DNA of 64,000 nt from the NCBI GenBank assembly GCA_023412475.1, contig JAEYNR010000013.1, forward strand, positions 1 through 64,000, written 5' to 3'. Both the position numbers and the translations under genes were made by a program. The DNA is from Fibrobacterota bacterium (lineage in GTDB: Bacteria > Fibrobacterota > Chitinivibrionia > Chitinivibrionales > Chitinispirillaceae). This document shows positions 44,811-54,432 of this stretch, piece by piece (the stretch's first letter is position 1; every line of letters starts with the position of its first letter). The notes under the pieces were generated by a model that was given only the letters and a program-made list of their open reading frames with translations, was not told where the DNA came from and searched no databases.

Positions 44811-45392
44811 TTATTTGGGATGCTGAGTGTCTGATTCCTTTAACTCCAGCCTCTCACGAGTGCACTTAAGAGCCTCATTTAAAAGCCTTGCCAGATTCTG
44901 CATCTCATCGCCCTGCCTTAACCGGATTTCATCGGTATATATGCCTTTTATGATGTTATTGCATACCTTTTCGAATCTGTACACCGGTCCAGCCACTTTA
45001 TGTGAGAAGAATATAGTTAAAAGGACAATCTGAATCACAACCAGAAACAATCCTATTCCAAACACCCATAACAGAGAATTCATCAGGCTCTTTCGAAAAT
45101 CCGGGTTATTGGAGAATGTGCGTAGATATTTTTCAATGCTGTCAAGCAACGTTTCATAACGTTCAATCGTAGGTTGTTGCTGGTCTTGCAATTGAAGAGA
45201 TATTTTGCTTTCTACATCGTACTTGATAATTCGTACAGTGGTGTTAATAATTGCCTGAGAAGAAAAATAGAGGGTAAAAATCATAAACACCAGCAAAATG
45301 AGCATTGGAATCAGAAACGTCACCATATAGCGGCCCTGAAATTTCTGATCGATAAAAAAATGCTTTCTGGTAAAGTTATTTTTCTTAGACAC
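44811..45392 (-). CDS. Two-helix membrane protein with HAMP-like domain
   Basis: This 193-residue protein has two membrane helices (about residues 22-44 and 108-130) flanking a ~60-residue extracytoplasmic loop. A HAMP-like segment follows with KVAGPVYRFEKVCNNI and EIRLRQGDEMQNLARLLNEAL. There is no kinase, methyl-accepting or cyclase domain, so it may be a partner or sensor for another protein. The gene starts at the GTG 45392, which overlaps the stop of the PgpH-like gene by eight bases and has AAAAGGAG upstream, meaning the two are translationally coupled and may work together. Confidence 0.7.
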   Translation of the reverse strand: MSKKNNFTRKHFFIDQKFQGRYMVTFLIPMLILLVFMIFTLYFSSQAIINTTVRIIKYDVESKISLQLQDQQQPTIERYETLLDSIEKYLRTFSNNPDFRKSLMNSLLWVFGIGLFLVVIQIVLLTIFFSHKVAGPVYRFEKVCNNIIKGIYTDEIRLRQGDEMQNLARLLNEALKCTRERLELKESDTQHPK

Positions 45393-47709
45393 TCTTATGC
45401 TCCTTTTCACGTGAGGGATATTCGATTCTGGAGTGAAACATTCCCTTTAAAACCGGCATAAACCCTTCCGCTATTTCATCCAGATCCCGTAAAGTAAGAT
45501 CGCTTTGATCCAGTTGAGAAGCCATAAATTTATCTTTTATGATTTTTTTTGCTAATTCTCTTAACAGTTGTGGCGAGCTGCTCCCCATACTCCTGGCAGC
45601 CGCTTCTACAGAATCCGCTAACATTATGATTGCAGCTTCGGGAGTCTGAGGAACCGGTCCGGGATACTTGAAATCCTGCTCCTGGACATTTTCAACAGAA
45701 TGCTTTTCCACCGCCTTTTGGTAGAAAAAGGACATTGTACTATTTCCATGATGTTGAATTATTACATCCTGAATCACTTTAGGCAATTTATTTTTTTTAG
45801 CCAGATCCAGCCCATCTTTTACATGCTCCAGAATAATGGCAACACTGGTTTCAGGATCAAGACCTGTGTGCCGGCTTTTATCTAAAGTCAGATAGTTTTC
45901 TACAAAATAATCTGCTTTAGCAATTTTTCCGATATCATGGTAATAAGAAGCGACTCTGGCTAAAAGAGCATTTGCTCCGATTTTTAAAGCTGCTGATTCG
46001 GCCAGATTCCCTACCAATACACTATGGTTATATGTACCTGCGGCCTCAATGGAAAGCCGTTTCAAAATCGGATGATTCATATCAGATAATTCAACCAGTG
46101 TCATGTCAGTAGTGATATCAAAAAGCCGCTCAAACACGGGAGTTAAAAACATTGCAAGCAGTACGGAAATAACCACACCGCTCAGAGCAAGAATGTAATT
46201 TTGAATCATAGAAAGAACAGTAAATTTCAAGCCGATCAAATGCCAAAGAGTAATCAGAACAATATTGATCATGACTACTGGAGCAATTACTTTAAAAAAA
46301 TGAAGCCGGTATCTTACATTACTTCCAAACAATCCGGCAACAACTCCGCCCAACAGCGAGTAGATAAAGAAGAAATGATTAAAGCCCATTAAAATCCCAA
46401 AAAAAGTGCTGACAAAAAGAGTTAAAATCAAGCTCAAATTGATTCCAAAGAGAATAGCAGCTAGAAGTGAGCTGATTGAGAGAGGAATAATATATTCTGG
46501 AATAAAATAAGGCATCTCGGCTGAACCGGTGAATACTTTCTCCGTTAGAGATAATCCCGCCCTTATCATTGCGACCTGAATACATAAGAGCATAGCCAGA
46601 GCTACAAGATGGTGGTTGTTTTTCATCAATCTAGGCTCAAATTTCCTGATATAAACCGCGGCAAACAAAAGTGGTAAAAGGCTTAATAGCAGTTTGCCTA
46701 CATTTTCAGCCGCTACCTTTCGCTTTTCCTGCCCATCGCCCATTTTATCAAGCACAATCTGCAAAGAACGAAGCTTTTGAATAATCTCTGCAGTTACTTC
46801 CTGATGCTTACGTACTATTTCAGTATCTTTGATGACTTTTCCCAGCATTTCAGGAACCTCATCGGATGCTTTCTTTTTGCGCAGGGAAATTTCTTTTTCA
46901 TTTATTGTCACATTGGCACTTGTATAGCGCAAAAGCAATTCGTAGATTGAATTAAGCGCACCTGCATCCAGTTTTCGTTCTACTTTAAGCCGGCTTATGG
47001 CGTTTTCCAGTGCGATTTCCTTAACTGATAAATCCTGTGTACCAATAATCATTTCCACCGAGTCACGCCTCAGGGTAACAAATTGCAAACCATACACCTG
47101 GAATTTATCAAAATTGGTATTATAACGTCCGCGCAGTTTCTGCAACTGGTCTGCGGACTGAACCAGAAGCACAGAGCTTATTCTTTTTTCCAGGATTTCC
47201 TGAGACTGCTCAGTTGCAATTTGAAGAAGCTCTGGTCTGAGCAGCAGTTGTTTGAGGGTGTTTTCAGACAATTTCTTTGACAATGAATTGTAAATGGTCA
47301 TCCATGCAAGATCTGCAGTATCAGTCGCAAAAAGCCTGTTTAAACTGTTCTGGATTTCCTCAAAACGAGCCTGCACCTGCGATTTGATTTCATTGTCATA
47401 ATCAAAAACTAAAAGCACCTGATCTCTAGCCTTTTTCTTCTCCCGCTCCAGCTCATCGGGAGTTCTTACAATATCAAAGGTAAAAGGAGCAATAATCGTC
47501 TCCCTGGAAGCTTCACCGATTTTAGGTAAAACAAACGAGGGCGCAGTTTCTGTGTAAGGGAAGAGCAGTGCCATAACAAGCGATGTAGATATCAGGATGA
47601 AAAAAGGGGTAGAAAAAAAGGAGGGCAAACGACTATGAATTTTATTCCAGATTCGTATAAAACTGAATGAGCCAGTTTTTAAATGTTTTTGTACTATTCG
47701 TTTATTCAT
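45385..47709 (-). CDS. PgpH-like HD-domain phosphodiesterase (7TM-7TMR-HD), probable c-di-AMP hydrolase
   Basis: This is a 774-residue membrane protein of PgpH type. It has an N-terminal helix, a long extracytoplasmic 7TMR-HDED-like region (about residues 60-330), a bundle of seven membrane helices (about 350-530) and a cytosolic HD phosphohydrolase with YYHDIGK near residue 590 and QHHG downstream. Characterised Listeria PgpH cleaves c-di-AMP. The conserved HD residues look complete. No c-di-AMP cyclase is in the window. It is coupled to the HAMP-like protein. The ATG at 47709 lacks an obvious ribosome site. Confidence 0.9.
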   Translation of the reverse strand: MNKRIVQKHLKTGSFSFIRIWNKIHSRLPSFFSTPFFILISTSLVMALLFPYTETAPSFVLPKIGEASRETIIAPFTFDIVRTPDELEREKKKARDQVLLVFDYDNEIKSQVQARFEEIQNSLNRLFATDTADLAWMTIYNSLSKKLSENTLKQLLLRPELLQIATEQSQEILEKRISSVLLVQSADQLQKLRGRYNTNFDKFQVYGLQFVTLRRDSVEMIIGTQDLSVKEIALENAISRLKVERKLDAGALNSIYELLLRYTSANVTINEKEISLRKKKASDEVPEMLGKVIKDTEIVRKHQEVTAEIIQKLRSLQIVLDKMGDGQEKRKVAAENVGKLLLSLLPLLFAAVYIRKFEPRLMKNNHHLVALAMLLCIQVAMIRAGLSLTEKVFTGSAEMPYFIPEYIIPLSISSLLAAILFGINLSLILTLFVSTFFGILMGFNHFFFIYSLLGGVVAGLFGSNVRYRLHFFKVIAPVVMINIVLITLWHLIGLKFTVLSMIQNYILALSGVVISVLLAMFLTPVFERLFDITTDMTLVELSDMNHPILKRLSIEAAGTYNHSVLVGNLAESAALKIGANALLARVASYYHDIGKIAKADYFVENYLTLDKSRHTGLDPETSVAIILEHVKDGLDLAKKNKLPKVIQDVIIQHHGNSTMSFFYQKAVEKHSVENVQEQDFKYPGPVPQTPEAAIIMLADSVEAAARSMGSSSPQLLRELAKKIIKDKFMASQLDQSDLTLRDLDEIAEGFMPVLKGMFHSRIEYPSREKEHKSV

Positions 47710-47929
47710 GAAGGAAAATCTCAGTCATCCCCTCTGAAAAATGCAATTATCTGAGTAAAAATGATCATTTATGGAAGCATTCGTTAGGGATTATAAAAAT
47801 TAGAAACTCATTTTCACTTCTGTATCATCTTCCACTATGAAATCACTTACCTGTTTCTATTATTGTAAAAATCAGCCGTTGGCCTGGAAAAAGAGAGTCT
47901 GAATGGTAGAATAGTCATTTTGGTCTTTT

Positions 47930-48438
47930 TTAATTTCTATGACAGCTTGAAAAATTCGATTTCTTATTAATATATATATCTGGCCATCGACCAGGGTCTT
48001 CGTATTCTGATCTATCAGCATTCAATAATGTTTTACTGCCAGCGATGAAATTTGATCCGACGGTATTACAGACTCTGAGAACATTTGCACTTTGAGTGTA
48101 TACATTCATAAATGAGGTCGATCTTTTAGAACTACTCTGAACTTGCGTCACTTTTTTTCCCCAAAGACAGATCGCTTCTTCTCATACAGAGTTTCTTCAA
48201 TATCATCTCCTGGAAATCCAGTTTCAGAGTCTGATAGAGCTTTTTTTTATCAACAACTGCGATTTTCAAGTTTAAGCTCTTCTACCCGGTTCTGTTCCAC
48301 AGCAATCTGCTTGCGGATATTCTGAAGTGATTTTTTGGTAAGATTGAGTTCGGTCTTATATTGTTCAGAATTAAATTGAGCAACTGTAACCTGTACTAAG
48401 CATACCAGTAATGCACAAGAACTGGACAATTTACGCAT
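47930..48438 (-). pseudogene. Decayed gene for an exported coiled-coil LysM protein
   Basis: The upstream piece (48250-48438, 62 codons, GGGAGC ribosome site) codes a signal peptide ending VTVAQ and a helical stretch of charged heptads. Its reading frame closes with two adjacent stops (TGATAA), but the next frame continues with plausible helical sequence (DKKKLYQTLKLDF). The downstream piece (47930-48151) ends in DPGRWPDIYINKK, the second half of a LysM domain. At least two frameshifts separate them. The original gene was probably an outer-envelope lysin-motif protein co-transcribed with the lipoprotein upstream. Confidence 0.55.
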
Positions 48439-48490
48439 AAAGGCTCCCGGAAAATGTCCAAATCAGAAACGGCTATATCTATTCTACGAA

Positions 48491-48730
48491 TTATTCTTCG
48501 GCTGGAAACTCACTCGATTTATTTTCGAGTTCCTGTTCAAGCATTATCCTTTCCTGCCTTAGTTCAGAAAGCTTACGCTCAGCACTTTCAGCAGCAGCCC
48601 GGGCTTCCTCAAGTTTCCCAGAGTCTTCACTGCTGAGTTTTTTTTGAGTAGCACATCCGGCAATTCCACCAGATATAAGCATTGCACCAGATATAAGGAC
48701 TATGCTGGTGAGTTTACGAATTTTGAGCAT
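48491..48730 (-). CDS. Small coiled-coil lipoprotein
   Basis: This 79-residue protein has a lipobox at GGIAGC (about residue 26) following a hydrophobic leader. The mature part is a charged helix with heptads (SGKLEEARAAAESAERKLSEL), predicted to form a coiled coil, perhaps a trimer like the Braun-type lipoproteins. GGGAGG lies five bases from the ATG. It is transcribed toward the decayed coiled-coil LysM gene, suggesting the pair once formed an envelope-tether operon. No specific family name is supported. Confidence 0.7.
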   Translation of the reverse strand: MLKIRKLTSIVLISGAMLISGGIAGCATQKKLSSEDSGKLEEARAAAESAERKLSELRQERIMLEQELENKSSEFPAEE

Positions 48731-48851
48731 TACAACCTCCCGTATTTTATCGTATAAATAAATGACCGGTCAAGACAGACTAATATAATAGTTTCCCATA
48801 TTCATTAAATCAACTAAAAAAAAGATGTCATAAAAACTATTAAAATAAAAT

Positions 48852-50639
48852 TCAGATATCCTCGCCCTCAACTCTTATCCCTAAATCCCGCAATTGCTCT
48901 GCTGAAACCCTGCCTGGAGCATTGTCCATCAGTGAGATGCCGGTTGTTGTTTTGGGAAAAGGAATTGTATCTCTTATGCTATCTAATTTAAGCATCAGCA
49001 TAACAATCCTATCAAGACCAAAAGCAATACCTCCATGAGGAGGAGCCCCATAGCTTAGCGCTTTAAGAAGAAAACCGAACTTATTTTCAGCTTCCTCGTT
49101 GCTTATTCCGAGCAAATGAAAAACCCTCTGCTGTACCTCTTTTCTATGAATACGAATACTTCCACCCCCCAGTTCAAAGCCATTTAATACCAGATCGTAT
49201 GCTCTGGCTCTTGCTTTGAAATACTCTTCACTGTTTAAAATAGTAACATCGGATTCCAGTGGAGCAGTAAAGGGATGATGTACTGAAACATAACGATTTT
49301 CCTCTTCACTATATTCAAAAAGAGGAAATTCAGTAACCCATAAAAAGCTAAAGATATCAGGATCAGCAAGATTTTTCAATTTAGACAATTCTATACGCAA
49401 TTGTCCCAAAGAGGTAAAGCAGACTTTTTCGGATGCCGCGATTAAAAAGAGCATATCACCTGCTTTAGCTGTTGTTTTTTTTAGGAGCGAATCGGCTTCG
49501 GTATCAGATAAAAACTTTCTTGATGGGCCTTCCAGACCACATTCAGTAACTCTTAACCAAACCAAGCCCTTAGCGCCATATTTGGCCACATGAGCGCTCA
49601 ATGTATCAAGATTTTTCCTAGTTAAATCACCAAAACCAGTTGCTGCTATAGCTGCAATGCATCCATTTGATTCGAGAACTGAGCTGAAGACTTTAAAAGC
49701 AGATATAGTAAAAATCTCTGTCACATCTTGAATAGGCAAGCCAAAGCGAAGATCCGGTTTATCTGTTCCGTAGGTATGGAATGCGGTCTTATAACTCATT
49801 TTCGGAAACGGGGTAGTCAACTCTTTGCCCAGGCAGTTTCTAAAAAGTGCGACCATCATCCCTTCGAAAATGCTGAAAATATTTTCTTCAGTAACAAAGG
49901 AGAGTTCAGCGTCGATCTGGGTAAATTCGGGCTGGCGGTCTGCCCGTAAATCTTCATCCCTAAAGCAACGGGCAATCTGGAAATAACGGTCAAAACCAGC
50001 CACCATCAGAATCTGCTTATAAGTCTGAGGTGATTGAGGCAAGGCGTAGAATTTTCCTTTATTCAAACGGCTTGGCACCAGAAAGTCTCTTGCACCTTCA
50101 GGAGTGCTTTTCATTAGAATAGGAGTCTCTATCTCTGTAAATTCATTATTCCACAAGTATTTGCGTGCTTCAGCAGTGACTTGGTGACGGAAAAGGATAT
50201 TATGCTGCATGGCGGGGCGACGCAGGTCCAGATACCGGAAGCGATAACGCAATTCTTCCGATTCAGCAGCTTCCGGGGCATTGATGTGCAGAGGCGGTGT
50301 GCAGGCATCATTGAGGATATTCAAACTGGATGCTGCAACTTCAATTTGCCCTGTAACCATCCGCGGATTAGCCATATTTTCAGGCCGCAACTGTACGGTT
50401 CCTGTCACTGAAATAACAAATTCATGCCTTAGAGCCGAGGCCAGCTCTTCAACTTTTTTATCCTCAGGATTAAAAACGACCTGAGTGATTCCATATCGAT
50501 CCCGCAAATCGATAAAAATGATGCCGCCATGATTGCGCCAGTTATGAACCCAACCGTTAAGGATTACTGTTTTGCCCACCTCTTTAGCGGTTAATTCACC
50601 ACAGGTTTGAGTCCGGCACCAACTTTGTGATTCACTCAT
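48852..50639 (-). CDS. aspS: Aspartyl-tRNA synthetase (bacterial type)
   Basis: This class II synthetase charges tRNA-Asp. It has 595 residues, the bacterial length with inserted GAD domain. It begins with the OB anticodon-binding domain (NGWVHNWRNHGGIIFIDLRD), has motif 2 FRDEDLRADRQPEFTQ and motif 3 GGIAFGLDR near the end, and the GAD insertion between about residues 290 and 420. Bacterial-type enzymes can be discriminating or, in organisms with GatCAB, non-discriminating; the sequence alone does not settle this. It is monocistronic and divergent from the kinase gene. Confidence 0.96.
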   Translation of the reverse strand: MSESQSWCRTQTCGELTAKEVGKTVILNGWVHNWRNHGGIIFIDLRDRYGITQVVFNPEDKKVEELASALRHEFVISVTGTVQLRPENMANPRMVTGQIEVAASSLNILNDACTPPLHINAPEAAESEELRYRFRYLDLRRPAMQHNILFRHQVTAEARKYLWNNEFTEIETPILMKSTPEGARDFLVPSRLNKGKFYALPQSPQTYKQILMVAGFDRYFQIARCFRDEDLRADRQPEFTQIDAELSFVTEENIFSIFEGMMVALFRNCLGKELTTPFPKMSYKTAFHTYGTDKPDLRFGLPIQDVTEIFTISAFKVFSSVLESNGCIAAIAATGFGDLTRKNLDTLSAHVAKYGAKGLVWLRVTECGLEGPSRKFLSDTEADSLLKKTTAKAGDMLFLIAASEKVCFTSLGQLRIELSKLKNLADPDIFSFLWVTEFPLFEYSEEENRYVSVHHPFTAPLESDVTILNSEEYFKARARAYDLVLNGFELGGGSIRIHRKEVQQRVFHLLGISNEEAENKFGFLLKALSYGAPPHGGIAFGLDRIVMLMLKLDSIRDTIPFPKTTTGISLMDNAPGRVSAEQLRDLGIRVEGEDI

Positions 50640-50989
50640 AGGATCCCTTCATTTAATCTTTGCGTCGCAAATTTAATATGCTCCTGCCCAGGTGGGAATA
50701 AAATAAAACTCGCCCGGAAGTAAAAACCAGAATATTACCAGCCAAAATTTCAGAGAAAAGAGTCTCCTTCTTATTTTTTCTTAGTTTTTTATATAGAACA
50801 GTTCTGTTACAATGTACTATTTTGAATTTCTGTACAGTTAAATAGTATCGATACTGAAACTCTTCTTTACTTCGAGATACCTTAGGTGAAAGCCTCTAGA
50901 ACCGAAGCAGCTACAATAATAACATTATTGCGATTAAGCGAGTTTTCAGACAGACACTAAATATTGAGAACTAATCGAAAAAGCGAAGT
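50640..50989. promoter_or_regulatory. Divergent intergenic region between aspS and the kinase gene
   Basis: This 350-base region holds both promoters. On the plus strand an extended -10 (TGTTACAAT, 50804-50812) follows a T-rich zone, but no clear -35. AGAACAGTTCT (50795-50805) is an 11-base palindrome overlapping this -10, a possible repressor site. I see no other structure. Confidence 0.35.
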
Positions 50990-52699
50990 ATGAGTACCAC
51001 CAGAATCGATTCCAATCGGAAGTTGTCAACTATTTCCGATCCGGCAATCCTGGACCAAATGCTTCAGGAAGGTGACCGTCTAGGTCATTGCAGGGTTGTT
51101 TCTCTTATTGCAGCCGGCGGAATGGCTAATGTCTATAAAGTATGGCATGAGCAGTTGGAAATGGTCAGGGCCATAAAGATTCTCAAACCCGGGTTTAATG
51201 ATGAATCGCGGGGGCGTCTTGAAACAGAAGGCAAAATCTCGGCAAATCTGCGACACAGTAATATCGTAGAAATATATGGTATGGGGCACTGGAATTCCAT
51301 TCCGTATATCGAGATGGAGTATGTGGATGGGCCTTCACTCAAAGAACTGATCGAACGGTACACCAGGCTTCCTGTTGGTTTTTCCATCTCCGTTTGCCAT
51401 TTCGTCTGTACCGCATTGCAATATGCCTATAGCCGCGATATGACCCTGTATGGCAAGGTTTATGATGGCCTGATACACAGAGACATTAAACCGGCCAATA
51501 TACTTATCACTTCCCAAGGCAAGGTCAAACTTGCCGATTTCGGAATTGCAAGACCAAGCGAAGCCAGTCTGCACACTGTCGGCACTAAGGTGATGGGTAC
51601 ATTTGCCTACTTGAGCCCCGAGCAACTTAATGGCGAAAAACTCGATCAGCGATCTGATGTCTACTCACTGGGCTCAGTGGTTTACGAAATGATAACCGGG
51701 GTAAAAACATTCCCACAAAAACTACTAGCAGAATTGATTCAGAAAAAGACCAAAGGTCATTTTCTTCCTCTTGAAAGTACCGGTCTTCCAATTCCTAAGC
51801 AGCTCTGCACGAACGTAGAAAAAAGCTTAAGTCTTGATAAGAACCGCAGATACTCCACTGCAGATGATTTTGATCAGGAATTGATGAATGTTCTTCGTAA
51901 GTATACCAGCCAGCCCCCGGAAGAGATCGTAAGAGACTTTTTAAAAAACCCGCACACCTCTACAACCTCCACCAGAATGGTTGTAAAGAGGAGAAAAAGC
52001 AAATTTATATGGGTTTTGGCAATAATATTTTTTGTCTTATGCGCTTCATTTTTTTTAACTGATATTAAAAAAGAAAAAAAATCTCAAACGCAATTACAAG
52101 AACCAGTTGTGGTTGACACTTTGGAAACAGTGCCACAAACAACCGTAAAAAAGGCAAAGCCAGCCGTAAGGGTCGCCAAGACCACTCCACCCTCACCCTC
52201 CCAACCTTCCCCCTATGAAAGAGCTTGCAAGGCTTATGAGGAGAAGGAATACAATCTGGCGATTTCCCTCTATGAAACCCTTCCCAAGGATAAACTCAAC
52301 AGTCAGCAAATGGAAACTGTAACTTTTAATCTGTTTCAAATGTATCTTAATAAAAATGAGCTGGAAAAGGCCTTAAAAATATCGCAGAATTCACATTCAA
52401 GCAACTCCAGTTTTCATCTTTTGCGCAGCAAGCTTTTCTCTCGACTCAAACGATACCAGGAAGCAACAGAGGCCCTTGAACTTGCAGCCTCTCTTAACAA
52501 TTCCGTTCAAACACTAAAGACTATTGATCTGCAGAAGGCTCACATCAGCGAAGCCAGATTTTTAATGAAGCCAAACAGAGATAACAAACAGCTCTGCTTT
52601 AAGGCTTGGGATACATTTCTAGATAAGTTTTGTACTGGGATGGCAAATTCTTCTGATTGTGAGGAGGCAGAAAAAAAATTATTACAATATTCAGAATAG
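50990..52699 (+). CDS. Membrane-anchored Ser/Thr protein kinase with TPR-like C-terminal domain
   Basis: This 569-residue protein has a Hanks-type kinase domain at about residues 27-290. It shows GGMANVYKV glycine loop, the ATP-binding Lys in VRAIKILK, catalytic HRDIKPAN and DFGIARP, and a conserved APE-like SPEQL. A membrane helix (about 341-362, VLAIIFFVLCASFFL) follows, then an extracytoplasmic or C-terminal TPR-like region (about 395-560). The TPR part may bind envelope or partner proteins. It precedes the sigma-54 response regulator gene by 211 bases, and the two could act in one pathway, although no substrate is visible. Confidence 0.88.
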   Translation: MSTTRIDSNRKLSTISDPAILDQMLQEGDRLGHCRVVSLIAAGGMANVYKVWHEQLEMVRAIKILKPGFNDESRGRLETEGKISANLRHSNIVEIYGMGHWNSIPYIEMEYVDGPSLKELIERYTRLPVGFSISVCHFVCTALQYAYSRDMTLYGKVYDGLIHRDIKPANILITSQGKVKLADFGIARPSEASLHTVGTKVMGTFAYLSPEQLNGEKLDQRSDVYSLGSVVYEMITGVKTFPQKLLAELIQKKTKGHFLPLESTGLPIPKQLCTNVEKSLSLDKNRRYSTADDFDQELMNVLRKYTSQPPEEIVRDFLKNPHTSTTSTRMVVKRRKSKFIWVLAIIFFVLCASFFLTDIKKEKKSQTQLQEPVVVDTLETVPQTTVKKAKPAVRVAKTTPPSPSQPSPYERACKAYEEKEYNLAISLYETLPKDKLNSQQMETVTFNLFQMYLNKNELEKALKISQNSHSSNSSFHLLRSKLFSRLKRYQEATEALELAASLNNSVQTLKTIDLQKAHISEARFLMKPNRDNKQLCFKAWDTFLDKFCTGMANSSDCEEAEKKLLQYSE

Positions 52700-52910
52700 C
52701 AAAAATATCTATAACTCATTATTAATCATGCCTTTGTTTGTAAAATTAAGCGACAAATCGAATTTAGGTCATCATTTTTGCTACTTTTTAAAGAGGCTTA
52801 AGCGAGTTCACAAATTATTTTTGAGAACTGCTTAATAATTGTGAAAGTATTTTTTAAAAATTCCCAATCTCATCTTCCCGGCAACTGTATATAGCAAGCA
52901 GGGAGCAAAC

Positions 52911-54254
52911 ATGAAAACACCACGTATTCTACTTGTAGATGACGAGGAAGCCACTTTATTTGGTTACACTCGCTACTTAACTAAGGGAGGCTATTCGATT
53001 GAAACCGCAAAATGCCTCCGAGATGCTAAGAAACTGATTGCTTCAGAACAATTTGATGCAATCTTACTCGATTTAAAATTACCAGATGGGAACGCAATCG
53101 ACTGGATTGCAGAGTTGCATTCTACCCATGAACATCTGGCAATTATTGTTATCACCGGAGTAAGTGACATTCCCACAGCCGTGCGTGCAATGAAGTACGG
53201 TGCCTATAACTTCCTGACCAAACCGGTAAACATGGATGATTTGGCCATCAGTCTTAAAAAGGGTCTCGAAGTTGAGGAGTTACGCAGACGGGACTCCATT
53301 TATCAAAGACTTGCCCCTCAAAAAAGTGAACCTTTTTTTGGAGAAAGCAGCATAATCGGGAAAGTGGTTCAATATGCCAATGTAGCAGCAATGAATAACA
53401 CTGTTGTTTTGTTGCACGGTGAGACCGGAACCGGAAAAGGAGTCCTGGCCCGCTGGATTCACGATTTCAGCAATCGGAAAAACGAAGCATTTGTGGAAGT
53501 CAACTGTTCCAGCCTTAAAGGGGAGCTTCTGAGAAGCGAACTGTTTGGCCATGCAAAAGGTGCTTTCACCTCTGCAATCAGAGACAGAGCAGGGTTGATT
53601 GAAGTTGTCGATGGCGGGACACTGTTTCTAGATGAAATCGGCGATATGGATTTGGAGGTCCAGGCTCAACTGCTTAAAACTATCGAAGAAAAATCATACC
53701 GTCGAATTGGAGAAAACCGGCTCAGGACCAGCGATTTCCGTCTTATTTGCGCAACCAACCGTAACTTAACAGAAGCTTCCAACAATGGCAGCTTTCGCAA
53801 AGACCTCTATTACCGGATCTGTATATTCCCCATCTCCCTTCCGGCACTGCGTGAACGCAAAGAAGACTTACCAGGATTAATAAAGCATATACTGGGCAGT
53901 TATGGTTACACAAAATTACCTGTCAATCCCAGGGTAATTAAACTGCTAACAGACTATCAGTGGCCTGGCAATATCCGCGAACTAAGAAACATGCTGGAAA
54001 GAGCACTGCTTCTGGCTCAGGGCGATGCCCTTGATCCGTCTCATTTTCCAGGGATGGAAAAAACTTTCATCAAAGAGCCATCCAGAACAAATGAGGTATG
54101 GAATCTTGACGAGATCGAAAAAAATCACATCCTTTTAGCTCTAAAACATTTCAGCGGAGATAAATACGAGACCAGTAATGCTTTGGGCATCTCCTTGTCA
54201 TCTCTTTACCGCAAAATCGATAAAATCCAGCAACAGCAACAAACACCGGCTTAA
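52911..54254 (+). CDS. NtrC-family sigma-54-dependent response regulator
   Basis: This 447-residue three-domain activator has a receiver domain (residues 5-120) with phospho-acceptor D54 in LLDLKLPDG. A AAA+ core has Walker A GETGTGKG, GAFTSA (the sigma-54-contacting loop) and Walker B LFLDEIGDM. A Fis-type helix-turn-helix at the end spans about residues 400-440. No histidine kinase lies next to it; the closest signalling gene is the Ser/Thr kinase upstream. A good sigma-54 promoter starts 109 bases after its stop codon, making the ferritin-like gene and its partner likely targets. Confidence 0.93.
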   Translation: MKTPRILLVDDEEATLFGYTRYLTKGGYSIETAKCLRDAKKLIASEQFDAILLDLKLPDGNAIDWIAELHSTHEHLAIIVITGVSDIPTAVRAMKYGAYNFLTKPVNMDDLAISLKKGLEVEELRRRDSIYQRLAPQKSEPFFGESSIIGKVVQYANVAAMNNTVVLLHGETGTGKGVLARWIHDFSNRKNEAFVEVNCSSLKGELLRSELFGHAKGAFTSAIRDRAGLIEVVDGGTLFLDEIGDMDLEVQAQLLKTIEEKSYRRIGENRLRTSDFRLICATNRNLTEASNNGSFRKDLYYRICIFPISLPALRERKEDLPGLIKHILGSYGYTKLPVNPRVIKLLTDYQWPGNIRELRNMLERALLLAQGDALDPSHFPGMEKTFIKEPSRTNEVWNLDEIEKNHILLALKHFSGDKYETSNALGISLSSLYRKIDKIQQQQQTPA

Positions 54255-54269
54255 AAAAAAGCCGGTGTT
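54242..54269 (+). terminator. Hairpin spanning the stop codon of the response regulator
   Basis: AACACCGGC (54242-54250) pairs with GCCGGTGTT (54261-54269) and the TAA stop (54252-54254) is in the loop. No T run follows, so it may be weak, or act as an mRNA end. Confidence 0.55.
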
Positions 54270-54362
54270 CCCATCTTATGTAAAAATTCTCAAATTGAGA
54301 AGAACCTCACCACCCTCTCTTCAATCGCTCTCCTATCTCTGTTTTAAACTATAAAAACATTC

Positions 54363-54378
54363 TGGCATGATTTTTGTT
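54363..54378 (+). promoter_or_regulatory. Sigma-54 promoter
   Basis: TGGCATGATTTTTGTT fits the -24/-12 consensus TGGCAYRN4TTGCW in all but one position (the C of TTGC is T). It lies 70 bases upstream of the GTG at 54433 and directly after the NtrC-type activator gene. Transcription would start near 54390. Confidence 0.8.
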
Positions 54379-54432
54379 GTTTGTATGTATGAAGCACCTA
54401 TCATAACTCAATTGCAACTAGAAGGAGCGACT

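Noticed and set aside
54367..54432. Use of ATG 54367 as the start of the ferritin-like gene
   Set aside because: It lies within the sigma-54 -24/-12 element and would not be in the transcript; GTG 54433 has AGAAGGAGC in front of it.
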